Made by a program: the position numbers and the translations under genes
Notes under the pieces: model-generated
The model's database searches: none
Told to the model about the DNA's origin: nothing
What the model saw: the letters and a program-made list of their open reading frames with translations, nothing else
DNA from: Pusillimonas sp. UBA6240
Lineage (GTDB): Bacteria > Pseudomonadota > Gammaproteobacteria > Burkholderiales > Burkholderiaceae_B
DNA: 9,440 nucleotides
Assembly: GCA_002441445.1 (NCBI GenBank)
Contig: DJWC01000027.1
Span: 1 to 9,440 of the forward strand
Direction: 5' to 3'
Shown: positions 1 through 6,631 of the stretch, in pieces
How the letters are laid out: every line of letters starts with the position of its first letter
Numbering within the stretch: the stretch's first letter is position 1

Positions 1-41
1 GAATCAAAATCCAGTGCCTTAACCAGCTTGGCGATTCCCCA
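1..41 (-). tRNA. glnU-like: tRNA-Gln (anticodon TTG), 5' half, cut by window edge
   Basis: Read on the minus strand from position 41, the sequence starts TGGGGAA (acceptor strand, with the U1 typical of bacterial tRNA-Gln). It continues with T-C, a GCC/GGC D stem around an AAGCTGGTTAA loop, then a CTGGA anticodon stem and loop TTTTGAT, which gives anticodon TTG. The next two bases (TC) begin the 3' side of the anticodon stem and then the window ends. All 41 nt fit the canonical layout (7+2+3+11+3+1+5+7+2). The remaining anticodon, T-arm and acceptor 3' strand lie outside. The tRNA starts only 3 nt after the ispE stop codon and is probably cotranscribed with it. The gene symbol is by analogy only. 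Confidence 0.9.
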
Positions 42-44
42 GTA

Positions 45-992
45 TCAACTGCGTATCCAATGCCTTAGAGGGTGATCGGCAAGGCCGGGACAAGCCCATA
101 CACCTTGAACTACCGCCGCATCTTCATCACCGGATATTTTACCGATAATTTGCTGCCTGCGCAGGACCGCTTCTTTCATCGTTACAAACTCGACAAAGAG
201 GCATGCGCCCGAGCCGCTCATTCTTGCATGCATGCCTTGCCGCGTAAGCCAGTCATGGGCCGCCGCAACACGCGGATACTTTGCAAAAACGACGGGTTCC
301 AAATCATTGCGCCCAAATAAGGCAAGGCTACCCTGGCCCATGGCATGGGGCTTGGCGCGGCCAGGCCCTGTGGCATTGATTTGTTGCCAATCAGCAAAGA
401 CGGCTATTTTGATGCATGGGGAATTTCTTGTCAAATCGGGGCTGGCAAAAACCGCAGCGGTGGGCACATGCTGCGGCGGCTGTACAACAAGATAGGCGCG
501 CTCCGGGGGCAGCTCCAAGGGAGACAGGTCTTCGCCCACGCCTTGCGCGAATGCCGGCCGCCCGTAGATGAACACCGGCACATCGGCGCCCAGCGGCAAG
601 GCCAAGGCCATCAGTTCCTGCCGGCTCAGGCCCGTGGCCCAAAGGCGGTTCAAGGCAATGAGCGTCGTCGCGGCGTCGCTGGATCCGCCTCCCAGGCCGC
701 CGCCCGCAGGAATGCGCTTACGGTACGAGATCTGCGCCCCCAGCGGCGTGCCCGTAGCACGCTGGAGCGCCCTGGCCGCCTTGACCACCAAATCATCGTC
801 GGCCTCCAGGCCCGCCATGCCGGCCATTTCGCGCTCGATGCGGCCATCGCGGCGGATATCGAAATTCAGCGTATCGCAAAGGTCGATGTAGCGAAAAGCC
901 GTCTGCAGCAGATGATAGCCGTCCTCGCGGCGACCCGTGACATGCAGGAAAAGATTGATTTTCGCCGGAGCGGGCACATCGTACAAAGCCAC
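45..992 (-). CDS. ispE: 4-diphosphocytidyl-2-C-methyl-D-erythritol kinase
   Basis: This cytoplasmic GHMP-superfamily kinase phosphorylates CDP-methylerythritol in the MEP pathway to isopentenyl diphosphate. The 315-residue protein carries the three expected motifs: P-A-K-I-N-L at residues 9-14 with catalytic Lys11; the glycine-rich ATP loop PAGGGLGGGSSDAA at 95-108; and MSGSGACLF at 258-266. Asp137 in the ADVPVF segment is the expected catalytic Asp, and G-R-N-D-L-E is at 227-232. The start is GTG (992-990), supported by AAGGGA at 1005-1000 with a 7-nt spacer. It is somewhat longer than the roughly 283-residue E. coli enzyme, mainly through extra residues around 188-222 and the C-terminal tail. 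It is third in the TPR-lolB-ispE run, 32 nt after lolB, and ends 3 nt before tRNA-Gln. The distal third is visibly less GC-rich than the rest of the window. Confidence 0.95.
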   Translation of the reverse strand: MALYDVPAPAKINLFLHVTGRREDGYHLLQTAFRYIDLCDTLNFDIRRDGRIEREMAGMAGLEADDDLVVKAARALQRATGTPLGAQISYRKRIPAGGGLGGGSSDAATTLIALNRLWATGLSRQELMALALPLGADVPVFIYGRPAFAQGVGEDLSPLELPPERAYLVVQPPQHVPTAAVFASPDLTRNSPCIKIAVFADWQQINATGPGRAKPHAMGQGSLALFGRNDLEPVVFAKYPRVAAAHDWLTRQGMHARMSGSGACLFVEFVTMKEAVLRRQQIIGKISGDEDAAVVQGVWACPGLADHPLRHWIRS

Positions 993-1024
993 CGCGTGTT
1001 CCCTTCAAGGCCTGCCGCCGGGCC

Positions 1025-1663
1025 CTAGTTGCCGTCCACCACCAGGCGGACGCTGATGGAGCGGGAGGCCTCGTTGCGGTTGAGCTGCAGCAGACGCGGC
1101 CCTGAATCGTCATACCGCGATAGCTGCACCCGCCAGCCATCCTGGTTGAAAACGGACAGCCGGCCGTCGCTGTCGCGCTGCTGGCCCGCCGCGGCGCCCG
1201 CGGCCATTTTCCCGCTCATGCGCCCGTGCAGCCAGTCGCGCAGGCCGGCCACCGGCACCGGGCTGCCCAGCACCTGCTCCACCAGCGCGTCTGGATGCGG
1301 CGCGCGTTCGCGTTCGCCATTGCTGCGCACCAGCAGGGCGCCGGAGGCATCCACCTGCACGCGCGCCAGCGTCGAACCCATGGGATTGCGCAAATCCAGC
1401 ACCAGCCGGCGGCCGTCGTCCATCCAGGAAAAACCGCCCTGCACGGCATCGCGCTTGCCGCCGAAATATTCCACGGCGACCGCAAAACGCCCATTGCGTT
1501 CAAAGGCGGCGCCAGGCGCCTTGCTACCGGCCGGCGGTTCAGGCGTGGCGCAGCCGGCCAGCAGCAGGGCCAGCACCGCGGCGCAGCACCAGGCCGCCCA
1601 ATGGATAAGCTTGCGCCCGGCCGCACCATGCAGGGCGCGGCTTGCGTTTCGACACGCGGTCAT
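1025..1663 (-). CDS. lolB: Outer-membrane lipoprotein receptor LolB
   Basis: LolB is the outer-membrane-anchored lipoprotein that takes mature lipoproteins from periplasmic LolA and inserts them into the inner leaflet of the outer membrane. The 212-residue product has a basic N-region (Arg17, Lys18), a hydrophobic stretch and a lipobox L35-A-G-C38, so Cys38 should become the acylated N-terminus. Family-like features follow: FERNGRFAV shortly after the lipobox, GGFSWMDDGRR, the L-x-N-P-M-G-S-T segment near the protruding loop of LolB, an L-x-D-W-L-H-G-R block and Q-D-G-W-R-V-Q-L near the C-terminus. The ATG overlaps the upstream TPR stop as ATGA (1660-1663), indicating translational coupling. 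The 22-residue region before the hydrophobic core is long for a lipoprotein signal, so a later start is possible, but the ATGA overlap favours this one. Confidence 0.92.
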   Translation of the reverse strand: MTACRNASRALHGAAGRKLIHWAAWCCAAVLALLLAGCATPEPPAGSKAPGAAFERNGRFAVAVEYFGGKRDAVQGGFSWMDDGRRLVLDLRNPMGSTLARVQVDASGALLVRSNGERERAPHPDALVEQVLGSPVPVAGLRDWLHGRMSGKMAAGAAAGQQRDSDGRLSVFNQDGWRVQLSRYDDSGPRLLQLNRNEASRSISVRLVVDGN

Positions 1664-3438
1664 TCCAGTTTCACTCCCAGGCGTTTCAGCGTCTGCAGCA
1701 ATATTTCATTCTTGGGATCTTTGGCCAGGCCCTCGCGCCAGATGCGCCTGGCTTCGTCATGGCGCTTGCTGACCCACAAGACCTCGCCCAGATGGGCGGC
1801 GACCTCGGCGGAGGGCAATTGGTGATAGGAGCGCTCCAGGTATTCGATGGCGGCCTGATAGTCGCCGGTCCGGTACAGATACCAGCCCACGCTGTCCAGG
1901 ATATAGGGATTGCCCGGCTCCAATTCCAGCGCGCGCTCGAGCAGGTCCTGGGCTTCGTCCAGACGGCGGTTTTGATCCGCGTAGGTGTAGCCCAATGAAT
2001 TGTAGGCATTGGCGTTGTTCGGATCCAGCTCGATCACGCGCTCCATCAGCGCCTCGAATTCTTCCATCCTGCCCTGCCGTTCGTACAGCATGGCCAGGTC
2101 GTATTTGATCTCCGCGGTGTCGGGGATGTCCTTGTCCGCCTTGACCAGAATGTCGATGGCCGTATCAGTGCGGCCGGCCTCGCGGTAGATGGACGCCAGG
2201 GTGAGCGCCGCCACCGAACGCTCCTGCCTGTCCTGGGGCTTGAGCCTGTCGATGGTGCGCCGGGCCGCGGCCAGGTCGCCCTGGCGCGACAGCAGCACCG
2301 CCTTGTGGATCTGCGCCTGGAAATTGAGAGACGGGTCGTCTATCAAGTCGAGCTGGGCGATGGCTTCTTTCAGTTTCCCCTGTTTTTCGGCGATCTGCAC
2401 CAGCAGCAGGCGCGCATCGGAAGCATCCGAGCCGGCGCTGCTGGCCTTGTCGTCGCGCATGGCCTGGCGCCGCTGCGTCTGCACATTGATATATTCATTG
2501 AGCAGGGCTTTGGCGTCGTCGTAACGCTCGGCGCGGATATTGACCTCGGCCTCGGTGTAGAGCAGATCGAAGTCTTCGGGGGCGCGCTGGCGCATGGCCT
2601 TCACCTGGGCCAGCGCGGCGCCGAATTCGCGCCTGTCCACCAGCCGGTTCACCAGCAGGAGCTGCAACTTGCGGCTGTCGGGGTGGCGCGCCAGATAACT
2701 GCGGGTTTCCGCTATGGCCGCGGGCGCGTCGACCCGCAGGCCGTATTCCAGCACGCGTTGCGCGGCGGCCTCGGAATCGGGCTCCAGGGCGAGAGCCTGG
2801 CGCGCCTCGTCCAGCGCGCGCTCGGGTTCCGACGCGGCCCAAGCGGCGTCGGACAGGGCCAGATGGGCGACCGGCAAGCTGCGCACCGAGGGGTGCAGCG
2901 CTTTTTCCAGGACTTCCAGCGCCAGCCGCTTGTCGGGCATCTTGCTGACGATGGCCGAGGCCTGCGCCACCGCCTGTTCCTTGTTGTCCGCCTTGTCGAT
3001 GCGCGCCCACAGCGCCGACGCCAGGCCGGAGGTCTGCCCGTTGGACGCGGCCAGCGCGAGCGAGGCGGCCACGGCCTCCGGATCCTTGGGCGCCAGCGTG
3101 GCCCAGGTGCGGGCCGCGGCCAGGGCCCGGCCCAGATCGCGGCTTGCCATCGAAAACTGGAACGCCCTTTTAGCCAGCCTGGGATCGGAGGTTTCGCGGG
3201 CCAGATCCAGCAAGGTCTGGCCGGCCATGTCGTATTCGCCGCGCGTGGCCGCTATTTCAGCCGCCAGTATGCGGTACAAGATATCGGCGGTAAGCTTGAC
3301 ATCGGGAAGCTCGCCTGCGCGCAGGCGGATGAGCTCGATCTGTTCGGGAACCTCTTGGACCGGCGCCGCATGGGCGCCATGCATATGCACGATAACAGGC
3401 GCAAACACCGTAAACAGCAGAGGAATTGAAAGTTTCAT
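1660..3438 (-). CDS. Exported tetratricopeptide-repeat protein upstream of lolB
   Basis: This 592-residue protein has a Sec-type signal peptide: Lys2, a hydrophobic core at residues 4-18, and a probable signal-peptidase-I site after A-H-A (cleavage near 24/25). It should therefore be periplasmic. The rest is a helical solenoid. Four clear TPR units occupy about 442-577, with the typical alternation of small and aromatic residues and D/E-P-x-N linkers (ELDPNN, ELEPGN, KDPKN). More degenerate TPR-like helices fill residues 27-440. Large TPR proteins immediately before lolB are known in Pseudomonas (the PA4667-lolB-ispE order), so this is a conserved neighbour, but I know of no settled function; a scaffold role in envelope assembly is inference. 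The start is firm on its upstream side because the triplet before the ATG is an in-frame TGA. No Shine-Dalgarno sequence precedes it. Confidence 0.9.
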   Translation of the reverse strand: MKLSIPLLFTVFAPVIVHMHGAHAAPVQEVPEQIELIRLRAGELPDVKLTADILYRILAAEIAATRGEYDMAGQTLLDLARETSDPRLAKRAFQFSMASRDLGRALAAARTWATLAPKDPEAVAASLALAASNGQTSGLASALWARIDKADNKEQAVAQASAIVSKMPDKRLALEVLEKALHPSVRSLPVAHLALSDAAWAASEPERALDEARQALALEPDSEAAAQRVLEYGLRVDAPAAIAETRSYLARHPDSRKLQLLLVNRLVDRREFGAALAQVKAMRQRAPEDFDLLYTEAEVNIRAERYDDAKALLNEYINVQTQRRQAMRDDKASSAGSDASDARLLLVQIAEKQGKLKEAIAQLDLIDDPSLNFQAQIHKAVLLSRQGDLAAARRTIDRLKPQDRQERSVAALTLASIYREAGRTDTAIDILVKADKDIPDTAEIKYDLAMLYERQGRMEEFEALMERVIELDPNNANAYNSLGYTYADQNRRLDEAQDLLERALELEPGNPYILDSVGWYLYRTGDYQAAIEYLERSYHQLPSAEVAAHLGEVLWVSKRHDEARRIWREGLAKDPKNEILLQTLKRLGVKLE

Positions 3439-3523
3439 TCAAGAGAACCATCGCCGCTGCGCCCGGGATAAGCGTCAGATGGCAAAATTACACAGTCAGA
3501 TTTGATGATCTTATCACCCCCGT
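3439..3523. promoter_or_regulatory. 85-bp divergent spacer between the TPR operon and mutM
   Basis: This spacer must hold the promoters of both divergent units. On the minus strand a TGTAAT hexamer at 3492-3487 matches the sigma-70 -10 consensus in 5 of 6 bases and would start the TPR-lolB-ispE transcript about 40 nt before its ATG; no good -35 element is at the right distance. On the plus strand the best pairing is weak (TGGCAA, 18 nt, GATGAT). An imperfect dyad, TGATGATCTTATCA, lies at 3503-3516. The stretch is AT-richer than its surroundings. Neither start codon has a recognisable Shine-Dalgarno sequence. Confidence 0.35.
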
Positions 3524-4351
3524 ATGCCTGAATTGCCAGAAGTCGAAACCACGCGTCGCGGATTAGCGACGGTCATGCCGGGCCATGTGCTGCAGCGCTT
3601 CATTGTCCATGAGCACCGCATGCGCTGGCCCATTCCCGCCGACTTGGCCGACAGGATCAGCGGCCGGGAAGTCCTGAGCTGCGCCCGCCGCGGCAAGTAC
3701 CTGTTGATCAATTTCAGCCATGGGACGCAAATCGTGCACCTGGGCATGTCCGGCTCGATGCGGCGCGTGCCTCTGGAAGAAGCCTTGCGCAAGCATGACC
3801 ACGCGGAGTGGGTGTTCGGGCATGCGCGCTTCCTGCTGCACGACCCGCGGCGCTTCGGCGCGATACTCTGGCACGACAAGGCCGACGACCCCCTGGAGGC
3901 GCACCCCCTGCTCGCCAGCCTGGGCATAGAGCCCTTCGACCCGGGCTTTACGCCGGCCTATCTGCACCGCAGCCTGAAAGGCAAGGCCATGGCCATCAAG
4001 CAAGCCCTGCTGGGCGGCCGCATCGTTGTCGGCGTCGGCAATATCTATGCATCGGAGGCGCTTTTCCGCGCGCGCATCAACCCGCGGACCGCGGCGGGAA
4101 CGCTATCGGCCGCGCGCTGCGACGCCCTGGTCGCCGCCATTCGCGACACGCTGGGCGACGCCTTGAATTCAGGCGGCAGCACCCTGCGCGATTACGTCAA
4201 CGCCACCGGCCAGCCAGGCGCTTATTTTACCCTGCATGCCGCGGTCTACGAGAAAGCGGGCCAGCCCTGCGGTGTCTGCGCCACGCCCATCCGGCGCATC
4301 GTGCAGGGGCAGAGGGCCAGCTACTACTGCCCCCGATGCCAACGGCGCTGA
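3524..4351 (+). CDS. mutM: Formamidopyrimidine-DNA glycosylase (8-oxoguanine glycosylase/AP lyase)
   Basis: MutM (Fpg) removes 8-oxoguanine and ring-opened purines from DNA and cleaves the abasic strand by beta/delta elimination. The 275-residue protein begins M-P-E-L-P-E-V-E: after Met removal Pro2 is the Schiff-base nucleophile and Glu3 the acid catalyst, which fixes the start. Lys58 corresponds to the conserved catalytic-domain lysine. The helix-two-turn-helix region contains VGVGNIYASEALF, and the C-terminus carries an intact zinc finger, C249-x2-C252-x16-C269-x2-C272, with Arg264 on the finger loop. Length is normal for the family. It is divergent from the TPR operon and followed by a probable terminator, so it is likely monocistronic. 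There is no Shine-Dalgarno sequence before the ATG (the bases are pyrimidine-rich). Confidence 0.97.
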   Translation: MPELPEVETTRRGLATVMPGHVLQRFIVHEHRMRWPIPADLADRISGREVLSCARRGKYLLINFSHGTQIVHLGMSGSMRRVPLEEALRKHDHAEWVFGHARFLLHDPRRFGAILWHDKADDPLEAHPLLASLGIEPFDPGFTPAYLHRSLKGKAMAIKQALLGGRIVVGVGNIYASEALFRARINPRTAAGTLSAARCDALVAAIRDTLGDALNSGGSTLRDYVNATGQPGAYFTLHAAVYEKAGQPCGVCATPIRRIVQGQRASYYCPRCQRR

Positions 4352-4380
4352 GCCGGGCATGGGCTTGGCCCGCTCTTTTT
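4351..4380 (+). terminator. Probable rho-independent terminator of mutM
   Basis: Directly at the mutM stop, CGGGC (4354-4358) can pair with GCCCG (4368-4372) around a 9-nt loop. The stem can be extended by AG/CT if one C is bulged. CTC and five T residues (4376-4380) follow. A shorter alternative hairpin, GGGC-TTG-GCCC (4361-4371), shares the same right arm. The stem is short, but the position and T-tract are right. Confidence 0.6.
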
Positions 4381-4392
4381 AAACCCTGGAAT
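4365..4392 (+). promoter_or_regulatory. Candidate sigma-70 promoter of hmgA
   Basis: TTGGCC (4365-4370) and TGGAAT (4387-4392) are 16 nt apart and each match the consensus in 4 of 6 bases. The -35 element would lie inside the mutM terminator hairpin. A perfect 10-bp GC palindrome, GGCGCGCGCC, follows at 4396-4405. This is a weak candidate, given because hmgA needs its own promoter if the terminator works. Confidence 0.3.
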
Positions 4393-4427
4393 ACAGGCGC
4401 GCGCCGCCATCCGGGCCCGTCAATTGC

Positions 4428-4433
4428 AAGGGA
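4428..4433 (+). promoter_or_regulatory. Ribosome binding site that decides the hmgA start
   Basis: AAGGGA lies 8 nt before the ATG at 4442. It would fall inside the coding region if the upstream in-frame TTG at 4424 were used, so it supports the ATG. Confidence 0.75.
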
Positions 4434-4441
4434 CGCACATC

Positions 4442-5746
4442 ATGGACACGCTCGAATATCAGACCGGTTTCGGCAATGCCTGCTCCACCGAAGCCTTGCC
4501 CGGCGCCTTGCCGACGGGCCGCAACTCGCCGCAGATCTGCCCTTACGGCTTGTACGCCGAGCAGCTTTCCGGCACGGCCTTTACCGTGCCACGGGCGGAA
4601 AACCGCCGGTCGTGGCTGTACCGCATACGCCCGGCCGCGCTGCAAAAGGCGTTCGACCCCTTCGACGGCGCGCCGGCCTGGACCAGCGATTTCGCCGGCC
4701 ATACGCCCGTCAGTCCCAACCGCCTGCGCTGGAATCCCCTGCCTTTGCCCTCGAAGCCCGCCGACTTCATCGAAGGCATGCAAACCTGGGCCGGCAACGG
4801 CCATCCGGCAGACCTGGCCGGGGTCGGCATCCATCTGTACGCGGCCAACCGTTCGATGCAGGGCCGCTATTTCTATAATGCCGACGGCGAAATGCTGATC
4901 GTGCCGCAGCTGGGCCGCTTGCGCCTGGCGACGGAACTGGGCCTGATCGATGTCGAGCCTTGTGAAATCGCGGTCATTCCACGCGGCTTGCGCTTTTGCG
5001 TGGCATTGACCGACGGCGCCGCGCGCGGCTATGTGCTGGAAAACTTCGGCGCGCCCCTGCGTTTGCCGGAACTGGGTCCGATAGGCTCCAACGGCCTGGC
5101 CAATGCCCGGGATTTCCAGATACCCGTAGCCTGGTACGAGGACCGCGACGGCGACTTCGAACTGATCGCCAAGTTCACCGGCGGCTTCTGGCGCACGCGC
5201 CTGGGGCATTCGCCGCTGGATGTGGTGGCCTGGCATGGCACCAACACCCCCTACAAATACGACCTGCGCCGCTTCAACGCCATGGGCTCGATCAGCTACG
5301 ACCATCCCGACCCATGCATCTTCACGGTCCTGACGTCGCCGTCCGGCATGCCGGGCGCCGCGAACGTGGATTTCGCCATATTCCCGCCGCGCATCCTGGC
5401 CATGGAGCACACTTTCCGCCCGCCCTGGTTCCATCGCAATATCGCCAGCGAATTCATGGGGCTGATACAGGGAGTGTACGACGCCAAGGCGGACGGCTTC
5501 TCGCCGGGCGGCGCCAGCCTGCACAACTGCATGAGCCCCCATGGCCCCGATGCCGGCACCTTTGAAAAAGCTTCCAGGGCCGATACCAGCCAGGCGCACT
5601 ATATACGCGATACCATGGCCTTCATGTTCGAAACCCAACGCGTCATCCGCCCCACCAGCGCCGCCATGTCATCGGCCGCCTTGCAGAATGATTACGATGC
5701 AGTCTGGTCGGGGATCAAGAAATACTTCGACCCCAGCCGGCCTTGA
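4442..5746 (+). CDS. hmgA: Homogentisate 1,2-dioxygenase
   Basis: This Fe(II) ring-cleavage dioxygenase converts homogentisate to maleylacetoacetate in tyrosine and phenylalanine catabolism. From the ATG at 4442 the protein has 434 residues, normal for the family. The iron ligands are visible as His331 and Glu337 (W-F-H-R-N-I-A-S-E-F-M-G) and His367 (M-S-P-H-G-P-D). Active-site His288 (Y-D-H-P-D), Tyr346 and His361 are also present at the positions I recall for the Pseudomonas putida enzyme, so it should be active. The N-terminal EYQTGFGNACSTEALPGALP block is also characteristic. An in-frame TTG at 4424 would add six residues, but the Shine-Dalgarno sequence fits the ATG. No fumarylacetoacetase, isomerase or hydroxyphenylpyruvate dioxygenase gene adjoins it here; the neighbours are mutM and a convergent phosphatase. 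A 13-bp tandem duplication spans the stop codon. Confidence 0.97.
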   Translation: MDTLEYQTGFGNACSTEALPGALPTGRNSPQICPYGLYAEQLSGTAFTVPRAENRRSWLYRIRPAALQKAFDPFDGAPAWTSDFAGHTPVSPNRLRWNPLPLPSKPADFIEGMQTWAGNGHPADLAGVGIHLYAANRSMQGRYFYNADGEMLIVPQLGRLRLATELGLIDVEPCEIAVIPRGLRFCVALTDGAARGYVLENFGAPLRLPELGPIGSNGLANARDFQIPVAWYEDRDGDFELIAKFTGGFWRTRLGHSPLDVVAWHGTNTPYKYDLRRFNAMGSISYDHPDPCIFTVLTSPSGMPGAANVDFAIFPPRILAMEHTFRPPWFHRNIASEFMGLIQGVYDAKADGFSPGGASLHNCMSPHGPDAGTFEKASRADTSQAHYIRDTMAFMFETQRVIRPTSAAMSSAALQNDYDAVWSGIKKYFDPSRP

Positions 5747-5760
5747 AAGCCGGCCTTGAA
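5735..5760 (+). repeat. Perfect 13-bp tandem duplication across the hmgA stop codon
   Basis: The unit AGCCGGCCTTGAA occurs at 5735-5747 and again, without mismatch, at 5748-5760. The first copy encodes the last residues and the TGA stop of hmgA (5744-5746). Because GCCGGC is itself palindromic, the two copies can also fold as a 6-bp stem (5736-5741 with 5749-5754) with a 7-nt loop, which may serve in transcript-end formation although no T-tract follows. Confidence 0.85.
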
Positions 5761-5808
5761 GCAAGACGAGAGCGGGCATGCCTTTTTGAATGGAACGCAC
5801 GATCCCGC

Positions 5809-5836
5809 GCTGCGCAGCCGGGTCGGCTGCGCGCAG
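5809..5836. terminator. Hairpin between convergent hmgA and PAP2 genes, possible shared transcript end
   Basis: GCGCAGCC (5812-5819) pairs perfectly with GGCTGCGC (5825-5832) around a 5-nt loop. An alternative with a 2-nt bulge gives GCAGCC/GGCTGC plus GCTGC/GCAGC, 11 pairs in all. It sits immediately after the PAP2 stop on the minus strand and 63 nt after the hmgA stop on the plus strand. Neither side has an adjacent T-run, so it may act as a 3'-end stabiliser or rho-assisted end rather than a classical terminator. Confidence 0.4.
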
Positions 5837-6589
5837 CTAGATCTCGCCCAGGCCGGCGCTTGCGCCCGCGCCTTGCCCGGCCGGCCGCCGCAAGGCGACG
5901 AGCGGGTAAAAAAGAACGCTGCAGAAGGCCCACACGAAGGCCAGCGACCATAAGGTCTGGCTCAGAAAATGCATCCCCTGCATGACGCGCAAAGCGCCGA
6001 ATGTAGCGCCCAACAGCAGCCCCGCCGCCAGGCCCACCCACTGCATGCGCCGGCTGCCGAGCGCCCAGCCCGCGAAGTGGACACATAGAACGATATAGCC
6101 GTAGACCGAATGCACGCTGGGCAAGGCCTTGCCCCCCGCCTGGCCGGCCAGAGCCCAGAAAGTATCCGGCCATTGTGCGTGGCCGCCGAACATGGCGAGC
6201 GCCATCGGGCGCGGCATGGCCGTGTACTGCTTCAGCAGGCCCGCCAGCAAGGGGCCGAAGCAAAAGGCCATGAACATCAACAATAATGCCGCCCTGGCCG
6301 GCCTCAGCCTTGCCTCGCGCAGGCTCCATGCCAGGCAGGCAACGCAAATCGCCGCCCCGCTCATGGGCACCAGCCGGGCCGCATAGCGCCCCACCACATC
6401 CGGCAGCAAAGCGCGCCGCAGCGGGAAGGCGCCCGCGCCCGGATCGTAAAAGTAGCTGCTCACCGCCATATCCAGGGCCGAGTGTTGCACCTGGTATGCC
6501 AACAGGGCCAGGAACGCGATCACAGCGGCCTGGATCAGTACATAATGAGTCGTGAAATCCCTGTATGCCATGCTTGCGGGATGATTCAT
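5837..6589 (-). CDS. PAP2-family membrane phosphatase
   Basis: This 250-residue integral membrane protein belongs to the type-2 phosphatidic acid phosphatase superfamily, whose members dephosphorylate lipid or isoprenoid phosphates, usually at the outer face of the inner membrane. Motif 1 is K120-x6-R127-P128, motif 2 is P157-S-V-H160 (the general-acid His in place) and motif 3 is R201-x5-H207 (the nucleophile His). The residue three to four after His207, usually Asp, is Gln211. Hydrophobic segments lie near 17-33, 73-88, 100-119, 162-178, 185-200 and 212-234. An FYDP...FPLR segment (47-59) precedes the core, a feature I associate with a proteobacterial subgroup of unclear substrate. The start is ATG 6589-6587, with AAGGAGG just upstream; an in-frame ATG 16 codons earlier lacks such a site. 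Substrate (undecaprenyl diphosphate, phosphatidate or lipid A) cannot be told from sequence. Confidence 0.85.
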   Translation of the reverse strand: MNHPASMAYRDFTTHYVLIQAAVIAFLALLAYQVQHSALDMAVSSYFYDPGAGAFPLRRALLPDVVGRYAARLVPMSGAAICVACLAWSLREARLRPARAALLLMFMAFCFGPLLAGLLKQYTAMPRPMALAMFGGHAQWPDTFWALAGQAGGKALPSVHSVYGYIVLCVHFAGWALGSRRMQWVGLAAGLLLGATFGALRVMQGMHFLSQTLWSLAFVWAFCSVLFYPLVALRRPAGQGAGASAGLGEI

Positions 6590-6593
6590 GGCG

Positions 6594-6600
6594 CCTCCTT
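6594..6600 (-). promoter_or_regulatory. Strong ribosome binding site that decides the PAP2 start
   Basis: AAGGAGG reads on the minus strand from 6600 to 6594, four nt before the ATG at 6589. It argues against the longer reading from 6637. Confidence 0.75.
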
Positions 6601-6631
6601 GCGTATATCGCCCCGCGCACGATAATGCATG

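Noticed and set aside
2305..3429. Plus-strand open frame (374 codons) opposite the TPR gene
   Set aside because: Antisense to the TPR gene, compositionally biased, no motif; a frame shadow.
4424..4441. TTG at 4424 as the hmgA start
   Set aside because: The Shine-Dalgarno AAGGGA is correctly placed for ATG 4442 and would be coding under the TTG reading; active-site numbering from the ATG also matches known enzymes.
3808..4878. Plus-strand open frame overlapping mutM and hmgA
   Set aside because: It crosses two real genes and their terminator in another frame; the Arg/Pro/Ala-rich translation has no family character.
4379..5638. Long minus-strand open frame (419 codons) opposite hmgA
   Set aside because: It is fully antisense to an unmistakable hmgA with all catalytic residues. 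Its translation is low-complexity, rich in Ala, Gly, Arg and Gln, with no recognisable motif, as expected from GC-rich third-position bias.
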